A DNA stretch of 64,000 bases from CAYNNQ01 sp964398785 (GCA_964398785.1 CAYNNQ010000001.1:62001-126000); one strand, 5' to 3'. Shown: positions 53,560 through 62,827, counted from the first letter of the stretch. Program-made: numbers and translations. The notes: generated by a model from the sequence alone, not told the origin.

Positions 53560-55392
53560 CTATTCGGGCTCGGAGTCACTGGCTCCCTTTATCTCCTTTA
53601 GCATTTCCGCATAAGCCTTAAACACATCCTCTCTAGCCAAGAGCCCCAGTATTTCCATATTGTCTTTGGGATCAACCACTGGAATTTGTCCAAAATCAGT
53701 TTCTACAAAAACGAGAAGGGCATGGTATAAGTCATCCTCCGGAGTCAGCAAAACAGCCTTGCGGGCCACATCCTTGGCCACCAAAAGATCGCACAGACAG
53801 TCCTCGAAAAGGACATTGCGCAGATCCTGTACGGAAACAATTCCGGTAATCTTGTCCTGGCTGTTGCGAACCGGGAAATACAGCTCATTGGCGTTGGCAA
53901 TGATATCGGTCATGGCCGTAAAGGAAGTACCTTCCTCCATTGTGGTTACCCGGCCCGGCTGGTAATAATCCTTGACCTGCATACTCTCCAGGATATTTAT
54001 TGTCGCATCATCCAGATGGGCGGGAGAGTCAAATTTATTGTCCACCTGGTTCTCATACAGATGGGAACGTCGGGTCAAAACGAGGCACAAAGCCGAGGCC
54101 AGCATAAGCGGGGCCAAAAGACCATAGCCCTGGGTAAGCTCGCAAACCATGATTAACGGTCCGACCGGGGCCTTGGCCACTCCGGCGAAGAATGCGGCCA
54201 TACCCACCAATACATATCCGCCGGGCTGGGAAACTATGGTCGGGAAGACGCGATTGCTTAAATAACCGACCAGTCCTCCGCTCATCCCACCTACAAAAAG
54301 GGCGGGAGCGAACATCCCCCCGCTCAAGCCGGAACCAAGAGTGATTGAGGTAGCCAGAGTCTTGCCCACAAGGATACCCAACATCATTGTTATGGACATC
54401 TTACCCAAAATGGCCAATTCCAGCCAACCGTAGCCGCCGGTAAGTACTTCCGGGAAAAGCACCCCGATAATGCCCATAAAAAAACCGCCCAGGGTCAGAC
54501 TGAGAGTTATTCCCCAACGGTTCATGACCGGCCAAAAGAGCTTGTATTTTACAAAACGGAAAGTATGCACATAGAACCAGCCGGCTATTGCGCAGACCAC
54601 GGCCAAAATCCCGTAAAAAGGTAGCTCCCTAATATCCGAAAACTCGAAATGGGGAATGCCGAATATGGGTTCACTGCCAAAAACCAGGGTGAAAATGGAA
54701 TAAGCCACCACTGAAGAGACAACAGCCGGAAGCATGGCTTCGGCTTCAAAGTCCTCCCTGTAGATGACCTCCACCGCTGTCAAAGCGCCGCCCAATGGAG
54801 CACGGAAAATGGCCCCCAGTCCTCCGGCAGCACCGGCCAGAAGGAGGATCCTCCTCTCCTTGGCCCGCAGGTTCAGCTTGCGGGAAATAAATGAACCTAT
54901 CCAGGAGCCCAAGAGAGTGATTGGCCCTTCCCGGCCCGCACTTCCGCCGGCCCCAATGGTAAAGACCGAGGTCACGGTCCTGATCATGGCGGTAAGTGTA
55001 CCCACCATACCTTCCTTGCGGTGGAATATATCGATCATGGAATCCGTACCGTCGGTTCCCCCTTCAATACTATCCGGAACAAATCTAGATATAAGAAAAC
55101 CGGAAACAAGTCCGGTAATGGTCATGAACAAAACAACCAGCCACGGTCTTAACTCCCCGGACTCACTAGCAAAAATTTCTTCTCCCGCCGGAGCGGGGAT
55201 CTCAAATCCAGCCAGTTTATGGACCAAAACGAACTTGAGCGCTTCCACCCCGGTAAAGAACAAAAGGGCCCCTATTCCGGAGAACACGCCGGTCAAGGCG
55301 CCCAAAAGCAACCACCGGGCACTGGCAATAAGTTCATATACGTTTACTGTCTTTTGCCATATACGGCTCAAGGGATGGAATCGAAGAGTCAT
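53560..55392 (-). CDS. ClC-family chloride channel/transporter with CBS domains
   Basis: A 610-residue membrane protein: ClC core (about residues 25-440) with the gating-Glu motif GSAGREGPI, and two CBS domains (about 465-600). The internal proton-Glu position is Val (RAPLGGALTAVEVIYRED), as in channel-type ClCs, whereas antiporters have Glu. The usual GSGIP motif is replaced by GGTDGTD, as in a bacterial subclade. The ATG overlaps the ribF stop (ATGA). Confidence 0.92.
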   Translation of the reverse strand: MTLRFHPLSRIWQKTVNVYELIASARWLLLGALTGVFSGIGALLFFTGVEALKFVLVHKLAGFEIPAPAGEEIFASESGELRPWLVVLFMTITGLVSGFLISRFVPDSIEGGTDGTDSMIDIFHRKEGMVGTLTAMIRTVTSVFTIGAGGSAGREGPITLLGSWIGSFISRKLNLRAKERRILLLAGAAGGLGAIFRAPLGGALTAVEVIYREDFEAEAMLPAVVSSVVAYSIFTLVFGSEPIFGIPHFEFSDIRELPFYGILAVVCAIAGWFYVHTFRFVKYKLFWPVMNRWGITLSLTLGGFFMGIIGVLFPEVLTGGYGWLELAILGKMSITMMLGILVGKTLATSITLGSGLSGGMFAPALFVGGMSGGLVGYLSNRVFPTIVSQPGGYVLVGMAAFFAGVAKAPVGPLIMVCELTQGYGLLAPLMLASALCLVLTRRSHLYENQVDNKFDSPAHLDDATINILESMQVKDYYQPGRVTTMEEGTSFTAMTDIIANANELYFPVRNSQDKITGIVSVQDLRNVLFEDCLCDLLVAKDVARKAVLLTPEDDLYHALLVFVETDFGQIPVVDPKDNMEILGLLAREDVFKAYAEMLKEIKGASDSEPE

Positions 55393-56336
55393 AAACCTAA
55401 TGCCGCTCCTTCTGCAGCCAGGATCTTTCGGCCCATTTCTATATCCTCGCCAATCTGTTTTTTTAGTTCCTCAATGCCGTTGAATTTCTTTTCCCCGCGC
55501 AATCTTTGCACAAAATGGACCTTTAGCTCACTGCCATAGAGATCCTCTGCATAATCCATGAGATGCACTTCCACTGAAAGATATTCGTTGCCGAATGTGG
55601 GATTATACCCAATATTGGCCACTGCCGGATATATCTTGCCTTTTATCTCCGCCCACACGGCATAAACTCCAGTTTTGGGAAACAACTCATCGGAAAGAAA
55701 CAAGTTCGCCGTAGGGAATCCCAGCATTGGTCCGCCCCGCTGTTCACCCTTTTTCACCCGGCCCTGAACCTGATAAAATCTTCCTATTAGCTCCCTCGCC
55801 CTCCAAACCGCGCCCTGCTCAATCAGATCCCGCACCCGAGTGGAGCTCACCACGGCCCCGTCCACAAGCACCGGATCCAACCTTTCCACACTGAAACCGT
55901 ACATTTCGCCCAGTTCCTTGAGCATGGAAAAATTACCCTTGCGCCCCTTGCCGAAGGCATAGTCGTGGCCGATCACCAAATGCTTGATGCGGAGGCCACG
56001 TACCAAGAACTCCCGGACAAAAGTTTCCGGCTCAAGAGCTGCAAGCTCCCGGGTGAATTCCTGGCAAAAAACAAAATCCACACCGGTCTTTTGCAAAAGA
56101 TTTAGTTTTTGATGGGTAAGGGTTATAAAAGGAGGGGCCTTTTTCCCGGAAAAGAAACGCAGGGGATGGGGGTCAAAAGTAATGACCATACTGTGCAGAT
56201 TGTCTGATTTAGCCCGGTTGCGCACCCTTTCCAGCAGGGCTTGATGCCCCTTGTGCACTCCGTCAAAATTGCCGATCGTAGCGCAAGAAGGCGCTGTCAG
56301 ATTATTTTGCAACTCCCGGATATCGTAATAGACCAT
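55389..56336 (-). CDS. ribF: Bifunctional riboflavin kinase / FAD synthetase
   Basis: A 315-residue enzyme that makes FMN and FAD. The nucleotidyltransferase N-terminus shows TIGNFDGVHKGHQAL and HPLRFF, and the C-terminal kinase shows GGPMLGFPTANL and GVYAVWAEI. ATG at 56336 with GGAG 10 nt upstream. It is upstream of the ClC and GT9 genes in an apparent operon. Confidence 0.96.
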   Translation of the reverse strand: MVYYDIRELQNNLTAPSCATIGNFDGVHKGHQALLERVRNRAKSDNLHSMVITFDPHPLRFFSGKKAPPFITLTHQKLNLLQKTGVDFVFCQEFTRELAALEPETFVREFLVRGLRIKHLVIGHDYAFGKGRKGNFSMLKELGEMYGFSVERLDPVLVDGAVVSSTRVRDLIEQGAVWRARELIGRFYQVQGRVKKGEQRGGPMLGFPTANLFLSDELFPKTGVYAVWAEIKGKIYPAVANIGYNPTFGNEYLSVEVHLMDYAEDLYGSELKVHFVQRLRGEKKFNGIEELKKQIGEDIEMGRKILAAEGAALGL

Positions 56337-56468
56337 TACGGGATTTCTCCATGTAGTTTTCACAAAGCGGACAACTGCTACCGCAAATCCCCGCCGGCAT
56401 CAAGCTTACTCTGCCCCCAAAAAGTGGTTGCATAGAAAAACATTTTTTTATATACGGCTAACTTCCAG

Positions 56469-56555
56469 GCCGAAGTGGCGGAATTGGTAGACGCGCTAGG
56501 TTCAGGGTCTAGTGGGGTATCCCCCGTGGGAGTTCGAATCTCCCCTTCGGCACCA
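56469..56555 (+). tRNA. tRNA-Leu (anticodon CAG)
   Basis: An 87-nt class II tRNA with encoded CCA. Acceptor stem GCCGAAG pairs with CTTCGGC; the anticodon loop TTCAGGG gives CAG; a long variable arm (GGGGTATCCCC) is present. A weak GGGG/CCCC hairpin with TTTT follows at 56587-56611, overlapping the end of the opposite gene. Confidence 0.96.
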
Positions 56556-56600
56556 GTAAATTAACCCCTTTATGCAAAAGAAAAATGGGGAATTATACAT

Positions 56601-57791
56601 TCACCCCTTTTCTAATACTGAATCAATCAAATCCTTGTAATGATTGAGCCCCGCTTGTATACTTTCGGGCCAATGAAAGCCTTCATACTCCTTTTCCACC
56701 AGCCTCTGGATTGAACTCGCCAAAGTTGTATAATCCTTTGGATCCGCAAGAACATTATGTGGATGTAAAAAATAGCTACTGCCATTATTTGCTGTAGACA
56801 GCACAGGTACCCCGCAACTCAATGCTTCAAGCACTGCATTTGAACATGCGTCATAAAAAGAAGCCAAGACAAAAACATCACAACAATTGTAAAATGCCGC
56901 CATATCCCTAACCCGACCCAGAAAATGAACACGGCCCCCCACTCCCAAAATTTTTGCCAATTTCTTGTATCTCCCGGGGCTTCGTCCTCCAGCCACCAAC
57001 AAATGATGGTCTTCCGGCAAATAGGGTAAAGCACGGATCAAGCACCCAATCCCTTTTAGTGCAAAATTAGTCCCGGCAGTACCAATGTATACTTGGGTCT
57101 GGGGCAAGCCGAATTGAGTGCGCAGAATCTTCTTTTGCTCAAAAGCAAAAGGCTTAAATGAATCAAGCTGGGGTTTATTATATATAATGTGCACCGACTC
57201 CCGTGCAAATTCAGGATATGCTTCGCAAATCCAATCCACAAGTTTATGGGACACAGCCACAAAATTCTTACTACACCGCATCTGTCGACGCTCAATCAAA
57301 TTTATCAAGTGGTTAGCGGGTGAAATTCGCCTCTTAAACATCTTCCATCTCCTGGACCACCCCGGAGAATAAGCCTGCCGGGACAAACGCCAGAAAACCG
57401 GCAAAGGTCCACCGCTGAGGCGCAATATATCTTGATTCCAAGTTTTCCCCAAACTAAAGGAAAGATCAAACATTCCTTTGCGTCGTTCCATTTCCGCCGC
57501 AAAAGCAAACCACAAAATCTTTATACTCTTCAGCCCACCTTTACGGCCCACGACCCGCACCCGCACATTCTCCGGGGCCTCGGATTCCTGCCGGGCACAG
57601 ATAAAATGCACTTCATAATCCGGAAAAGAGGCAATATACCGGGCCAAATTCCAGGCAAAACGCTCAGCCCCGCCATACCTGCTCAACCGTGGGAGCATAA
57701 ACGCTACGCGGTACGGCTCTAAGCTAGAAGATCCACTCCCGACAGAATACTTGCTGTTATCTGCCCACAATTCTTCCTCCCCTGTTGACAT
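56601..57791 (-). CDS. GT4-family glycosyltransferase (WaaG-like, LPS core)
   Basis: A 396-residue GT-B enzyme. PRLSRYGGAERFAWNLARY near residue 35, GTAGTNFALKGIGCLIRAL near residue 240 and DVFVLASFYDACSNAVLEAL near residue 310 resemble WaaG, which adds glucose to the LPS inner core. The first 28 residues have no counterpart in WaaG, so the real start may be further in. Its two neighbours in function are the GT9 and ligase genes. Confidence 0.88.
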   Translation of the reverse strand: MSTGEEELWADNSKYSVGSGSSSLEPYRVAFMLPRLSRYGGAERFAWNLARYIASFPDYEVHFICARQESEAPENVRVRVVGRKGGLKSIKILWFAFAAEMERRKGMFDLSFSLGKTWNQDILRLSGGPLPVFWRLSRQAYSPGWSRRWKMFKRRISPANHLINLIERRQMRCSKNFVAVSHKLVDWICEAYPEFARESVHIIYNKPQLDSFKPFAFEQKKILRTQFGLPQTQVYIGTAGTNFALKGIGCLIRALPYLPEDHHLLVAGGRSPGRYKKLAKILGVGGRVHFLGRVRDMAAFYNCCDVFVLASFYDACSNAVLEALSCGVPVLSTANNGSSYFLHPHNVLADPKDYTTLASSIQRLVEKEYEGFHWPESIQAGLNHYKDLIDSVLEKG

Positions 57792-57849
57792 TCCGTCATA
57801 TTTTTGACAGCTTATTACCTAAACAAAATACCATCGGAGTAAAGCCCAT

Positions 57850-58857
57850 ATGTACATAAAAACCCAGGGAATCATCGGACAAAGTCCGGCGCTACAGGAA
57901 GTATTCCAAATTTTGTCCAAGGTAGCCCCCACGGACAGCACTGTCCTTGTAGCCGGTGAGTCCGGCACTGGCAAGGAACTATTGGTCCGGACCTTGCATA
58001 AAAATAGCTGCAGAGCGGATAAACCTTTTGTCCCGGTAAATTGCGGGGCAATACCCAAAGAACTTTTGGAATCCGAACTATTTGGGCATGAAAAAGGGGC
58101 TTTCACTCATGCAATCAAATCCCGGGCAGGAAGATTTGAGATGGCTACAGGAGGCACTATTTTCCTGGATGAAATCGGGGAACTTGATTTGAGCCTGCAA
58201 GTTAAAATACTCCGTGTTTTGCAGGAGAAAGAATTTGAACGAGTGGGGGGATCAAAGACAATAAAAACCGATGTCCGGATAGTGGCCGCGACCAACCGGG
58301 ATCTGGAAAAAGAAGTAGAAAAAGGGAATTTTCGCGAGGATCTATTCTATAGACTGAATGTAATCCCCCTGGTCCTCCCCCCATTGCGCGAACGTGGGGA
58401 GGACATCCTTCACTTGGCCAATTTTTTCCTGGAAAAATTCTGTTCGGAAAAAAACAGGGACAAACTAGCTCTGGACGAAAAAACCGCGCGGATACTCACC
58501 TCTTATTCCTGGCCCGGGAATATACGTGAACTGGAAAATTTTATGGAGAGAATGACCATCCTGTGCGAGGAAGAGCAAATCAAGCCCAAAGAGCTTCCCC
58601 CGAAAATACTGGAAGAAACCGGGAGCCCCCCCGCTGCGGACCAAAACGCCAATTCGGAAAAGTATTTCGACTGGCCAGGCATAAGGGACATGGAAGACAA
58701 GGACCTGGGACTCAAAGATTTTCTGGACACCATAGAAACAAACCTGATTTCCGAGGCACTGGAAAAGACCGAGGGGGTAAAAAACCAGGCCGCAGAACTA
58801 TTGGGGATAAAAAGAACCACTTTGATCGAAAAACTGAAAAAGAAAAACCTGTCCTGA
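57850..58857 (+). CDS. FleQ-like sigma-54 activator without receiver domain
   Basis: A 335-residue protein consisting of an AAA+ domain (residues 8-240) and a Fis-type HTH (KTEGVKNQAAELLGIKRTTLIEKL). Walker A is GESGTGKELLVRT and Walker B is IFLDEIGELD. The sigma-54 contact motif is GAFTHA instead of GAFTGA. The SRAGRFE and DLEKEVEKGNFREDL segments are like FleQ/FlrA. There is no regulatory N-terminal domain, so activity would depend on another partner or on its amount. It lies 93 bp upstream of the TPR gene. Confidence 0.9.
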   Translation: MYIKTQGIIGQSPALQEVFQILSKVAPTDSTVLVAGESGTGKELLVRTLHKNSCRADKPFVPVNCGAIPKELLESELFGHEKGAFTHAIKSRAGRFEMATGGTIFLDEIGELDLSLQVKILRVLQEKEFERVGGSKTIKTDVRIVAATNRDLEKEVEKGNFREDLFYRLNVIPLVLPPLRERGEDILHLANFFLEKFCSEKNRDKLALDEKTARILTSYSWPGNIRELENFMERMTILCEEEQIKPKELPPKILEETGSPPAADQNANSEKYFDWPGIRDMEDKDLGLKDFLDTIETNLISEALEKTEGVKNQAAELLGIKRTTLIEKLKKKNLS

Positions 58858-58950
58858 CTTCTGGCAACAAAACTTTCAGCATGAACCGGAGAGGATTGAA
58901 CCATTTTTTACGCACAGGAACCGGACTTTTCCGGAAATAGACTCTCCAGA

Positions 58951-61818
58951 GTGTTTTTACGGCGCACGGGGTCGGTTGCGATGGCGGGAATCCTGTGTCT
59001 GCTTTTAAACGTATTTTTTTCTCCCTCCCCTGCATTGGCCCTTACCTACTACTGGGGTCAGCACCCCCAAAACGAACGATTGGTATTTGAATTCCAATCC
59101 ACCTCTCTGCCCGAATTCAATATCCGTCGTAGCGGCCCCCAAACACTTAAATTGCAGTTGCCGAAAGATATTTGGGCCAAGGAGTCCAAACCCCAACCGA
59201 TAGACCTTTCGGGGTCCCGGCTGTTCGAGGATGTGGCCCTTTCAGGGAACACCTTCTCCATCCACATGCAAACCAACCGTTTCGGGTATATATCCTTCCC
59301 TTTTCGGGAAGAGGACAAAATCGTCCTAGATGCCTTTTTTGATCCCAGTGGGGCCAAATGGAAGGAGGAAGAAAAAGGACAAACGGCAAAAGAACCAGAA
59401 CAAAAAGCCCCTTCAAACAAAACAATGTCCCGGAAAGCAAAGAGAGAAAACAAGACAAGCTCCCGGCAAGCGGGACAAAAAAATAAAACCGAGAAAAAAC
59501 AGAAGGAAAAAACCGTTCCCTCCCCCAAAAGACAAAAGAAAAACAAAGCAGGCAATACGCGGCAAACTCCCCCACACCCTTACAAAATCAAAAGCAGGAT
59601 AAGGCATGTGGGCCCAAACAATGCTACTGCCATAAACGCCACGCCTGGGAAATCCCCGGGTTCGATAACCTACAACGCCTCTGCCCCAGCGGGCAGACAA
59701 AGCAAAAATGCCTCTCCAAAACAAAAAGATAACAGGACCAAAATCAAAGCCAACCAGACTAAAAAAATAAAAACGACTGCCAATCAAACAACACCCTCAA
59801 ACCGGACCACAGCGGCAAATGCCTCCCAAAATGCCTCTTCCAACGCTACCAAGCCGGACTTTGAGGGTATGATGACCTCTATTCGTGCGGCCATCGCCAA
59901 CGGCGAATACCAAACCGCATACAACAGTCTAAAGACGATCAAGGACGACCCCCGCCTCCCTGAAAAGTTCAAGGAAGAAGTGTTGTACAGTTATGCTGAC
60001 GTGAGTTTTCAACTGTACAAAGACAATATTCAGGATCACGTGCAGGAAATCCTCACCGCCTATAACCGAGCCACTAACTACGACCCGGACTCCCCTCGTC
60101 TTCCTCAGGCCCTGCTGAATATGGGCTACGCGAATTTAAAAGCGGGAAACGTCCCTGAGGCACGGGGCTATTTTAATCTATTACGCAACAATCACCCCAA
60201 TAACCGCAATATTCCCCTTACCTATTACTATTGGGGGGATTACCTGCTTAAAAACAAAAAGTATGAAAAGGCTGCCAATCAGTTTGAACATATAATCCAG
60301 GATCACCCGGACCACAAAATTGCCAAGAAAGCTGCCGTAGGCTTGGCCCGCAGTCTAAAAGAACTGGAATATTACAAACAGGCGCAAAAGATAATCGATT
60401 TCATCCAGCAACGCTGGCCCCGCTACTATCTGGATAATCCCCGGTTTTTGATGCTTTCCGGCTTCGTGGCCTATAAAAACGACAATTACTCCGAGGCCGC
60501 GGATAAATACTGGGCTTTCAAAAACCTTGTGCCCAAGGCCAAAGATGTGGATATCGCCCAAACCAGGATCGGGGACATATATCTGCGCCAGGGAAAAAAG
60601 AAAGCGGCCAAGGAAATTTACCAGGAAACCGTGAAAGAGTTTCCGGACAAGGAGGGGGGGCTCATCTCGTCCATGCGCTTGGCCGAAGAAGGCATCTACG
60701 ACGAACCAAGCATAAGCGACATGTTTACTGTGTTCGACCGCCCCTATAATCAGCGCCCGGAAAAAATCTACAACCGGATTATAGATAATTTTCCGGATTC
60801 TCCTCTGGCTCCGGTGGCCCAATTAAAACTGGCCATGTGGAAATTGTTCAACGGAGACAACGCCGCCGCCCTAGAACAGGTACAAAATTTTCTCCGCAAA
60901 TTCCCGAGTTCCAAATTAAAAGACCGGGCCTTAAAAGTTGGTAAAAAGGCTTTTTCCAAGCTTGTGGCCAAGCAAACTCCGGCCAAGGATTTCAAAAGGA
61001 TTTTGGACATATGGAACAAGTACCCGTTTTTACAGAAAAACCAAAAAGAGCTTTCCCCTGGGACCCGCTTGGCCGTAGCAACCGCCATGTGGCACAATAA
61101 AGATACCCAAAGGGCACTCTCCACCGCGCGCTCCCTGCTTACCGCGAATGGGGAAAAAGTCTCCAAGCAAAACCGCAATACCCTGGGACTGCTACTGAAC
61201 ATCCATCTGGATCGGAAAAACTGGGAGGCCATCACACAGCTAGCGGAAAAAGCAAAAGACTGGGATCTCCCCCAAAAACAGAAACAACAGCTCGATTATG
61301 CCCATGCCCTGTCCCTGGAAAAGATGGGGGAATCCCAAAAGGCCCTGCCCATATGGCGTCATTTGGGTTCGGATATAGAAATGCCGGGAAAAGAAAGGGC
61401 ATTCGCTCTGTTTTACTTGGCCAAACAGGCCATGCGCAAAAAAGACTTTGAAGACGTTTACGTCTACGGCCAGGAGGCCCTATCCCTGTTTCTCCAGCAG
61501 GGAAAGAATAAAACCAAAATCAAGGAATGCCTAGATCTGCTAATTCGAGTCACCAGAAGAACAGGCCGCCCCAAGGAAGCTCTTGGATGGGCCCTGGAAT
61601 ACGGTTCTTATGTGGACAAAGACGATGAAGATTGGCCTTCTTTTAAATACACTTTGGGTGAACTTTACAAGGAAAACGGAAGTATGAAAAGATGGAGATC
61701 CACTTTAAAGGAATTGATTAAGGCTCGGCCGGAAACCAGATATGCCCGGATGGCCAACTCGGATTTGGATACGCAAAACCTGGAAAAAAAGGCCCAGGAG
61801 TTTATTTCCGGTTCTTGA
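58951..61818 (+). CDS. Large exported TPR protein with sequon-rich linker
   Basis: A 955-residue protein. A GTG start (58951) gives a signal peptide (LRRT, then hydrophobic core, cleavage after ALA near residue 30). Residues 31-130 form a beta-rich domain. Residues about 132-300 are a Lys/Asn/Thr/Ala-rich, low-complexity linker in which 14 of 17 Asn are in N-X-S/T sequons (residues 156-300). From about 305 to the end are TPR-like helical repeats (YADVSFQLYKDN, GNVPEARGYFNLLRNNHP, YEKAANQFEHIIQDHPDHK). It is probably periplasmic or outer-membrane associated. An ATG at 58981 is an alternative start but would remove the positive n-region. Confidence 0.9.
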   Translation: MFLRRTGSVAMAGILCLLLNVFFSPSPALALTYYWGQHPQNERLVFEFQSTSLPEFNIRRSGPQTLKLQLPKDIWAKESKPQPIDLSGSRLFEDVALSGNTFSIHMQTNRFGYISFPFREEDKIVLDAFFDPSGAKWKEEEKGQTAKEPEQKAPSNKTMSRKAKRENKTSSRQAGQKNKTEKKQKEKTVPSPKRQKKNKAGNTRQTPPHPYKIKSRIRHVGPNNATAINATPGKSPGSITYNASAPAGRQSKNASPKQKDNRTKIKANQTKKIKTTANQTTPSNRTTAANASQNASSNATKPDFEGMMTSIRAAIANGEYQTAYNSLKTIKDDPRLPEKFKEEVLYSYADVSFQLYKDNIQDHVQEILTAYNRATNYDPDSPRLPQALLNMGYANLKAGNVPEARGYFNLLRNNHPNNRNIPLTYYYWGDYLLKNKKYEKAANQFEHIIQDHPDHKIAKKAAVGLARSLKELEYYKQAQKIIDFIQQRWPRYYLDNPRFLMLSGFVAYKNDNYSEAADKYWAFKNLVPKAKDVDIAQTRIGDIYLRQGKKKAAKEIYQETVKEFPDKEGGLISSMRLAEEGIYDEPSISDMFTVFDRPYNQRPEKIYNRIIDNFPDSPLAPVAQLKLAMWKLFNGDNAAALEQVQNFLRKFPSSKLKDRALKVGKKAFSKLVAKQTPAKDFKRILDIWNKYPFLQKNQKELSPGTRLAVATAMWHNKDTQRALSTARSLLTANGEKVSKQNRNTLGLLLNIHLDRKNWEAITQLAEKAKDWDLPQKQKQQLDYAHALSLEKMGESQKALPIWRHLGSDIEMPGKERAFALFYLAKQAMRKKDFEDVYVYGQEALSLFLQQGKNKTKIKECLDLLIRVTRRTGRPKEALGWALEYGSYVDKDDEDWPSFKYTLGELYKENGSMKRWRSTLKELIKARPETRYARMANSDLDTQNLEKKAQEFISGS

Positions 61819-61845
61819 AAAAATCCACATGAAGGAGGGAAGGAA

Positions 61846-62646
61846 ATGAAAAGAGAACCTGTGGTAGCCGGACAATTTTATCCGGCATCCAAGCAGGAGC
61901 TAAAAAAACAGGTCCAGGGCTTTTTGGAGGACAAACCGGATCAAGAGCGGACAATACTGGCCATGTGCCCGCATGCGGGATATATGTTCTCCGGGCCGGT
62001 GGCAGGCAAAACCCTGGGACGGGCCCGCATGGAAAAGGATATTATCCTCCTCGGTCCCAATCACAGCGGAGCTGGGGCAAGTATGGCCGTATGGCCGGAC
62101 GGACAATGGGAAATACCCGGGGAATCAGTGTATATCAATGAAGACTTAGCCGGGAAGATTTGTTCCCTTCCGGGATTCCAATCCGACTACACCGCCCATC
62201 TACGCGAACATTCCCTGGAAGTTATACTCCCCTTCCTAAACGAATTGAATCCGGGAACGCGCATTGTCCCTATAAGCATCTCTCAGGTAACTCCGGAAAG
62301 ACTGTTAAGGGCCGGGGAAAACCTGGCTGAACTCCTCCAGGAAAACGACACCCCGGCCACCATCGTAGTCAGTTCGGACATGAGCCATTTCATTCCCCAT
62401 GAGCAGGCCCAAAAAATGGACAATCTGGCTTTGGAACAAATCCAGGCCCTTTCCCCGCAAGGACTTTTGCACACAGTCATGGAAAACCGCATTACCATGT
62501 GCGGGGTGCTTCCCATGGCGGTGGGATTGAGCTGTGCTTTGCGTCTCGGCGCGAGACAGGCGGAAATCGTGGACTATGCCACTTCCGGGGATATATTGGG
62601 CGACAAGAGCCAGGTGGTGGGTTACGCTGGCGTACTGGTAACCTGA
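61846..62646 (+). CDS. MEMO1/AmmeMemoRadiSam system protein B family
   Basis: A 266-residue protein of the MEMO family, related to extradiol dioxygenases. PVVAGQFYPASKQELKKQV at the start, CPHAGYMFSGPVAGK, LGPNHSGAG and REHSLEVILPFL are characteristic; the His residues (PHAGY, PNH, SHF) could bind a metal. In many genomes it is grouped with AMMECR1 and a radical SAM protein; here neither is adjacent. AAGGAGG lies before the ATG. Function unknown. Confidence 0.93.
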   Translation: MKREPVVAGQFYPASKQELKKQVQGFLEDKPDQERTILAMCPHAGYMFSGPVAGKTLGRARMEKDIILLGPNHSGAGASMAVWPDGQWEIPGESVYINEDLAGKICSLPGFQSDYTAHLREHSLEVILPFLNELNPGTRIVPISISQVTPERLLRAGENLAELLQENDTPATIVVSSDMSHFIPHEQAQKMDNLALEQIQALSPQGLLHTVMENRITMCGVLPMAVGLSCALRLGARQAEIVDYATSGDILGDKSQVVGYAGVLVT

Positions 62647-62663
62647 GAGGCCCGCACATAAAT

Positions 62664-62780
62664 GATGCGCCTGCAAAAAAATATTTTTTGCAGGCAGTGC
62701 TAAGCTAAAAGTCTTAAGTACAATCGAAGCTCTAGGCGCTTAACTTCAAAATACGACTTTTTGCATTTGCGTCTGTACGG
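62664..62780 (+). repeat. Intergenic repeat A, copy 5
   Basis: The palindrome GCCTGCAAAAA-n-TTTTTTGCAGGC (62669-62695) is followed by TAAGCTAAAAGTCTTAAG, CGACTTTTTGCA and GTCTGTACGG. It separates the convergent MEMO and folD genes and may serve as a terminator for both. Confidence 0.8.
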
Positions 62781-62827
62781 CAAAAGGCCTAGATGCCTCG
62801 CCTGCGCCACTATCCCTGGACCTTGGA

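Noticed and set aside
59400..59860. Sequon-rich linker as a simple A-rich low-complexity artefact
   Set aside because: A-rich DNA would raise Lys, Asn and Thr, but many sequons are NAS/NAT encoded by G/C-containing codons, and 14 of 17 Asn are in sequons, so composition alone is a poor explanation; a simulation would settle it.
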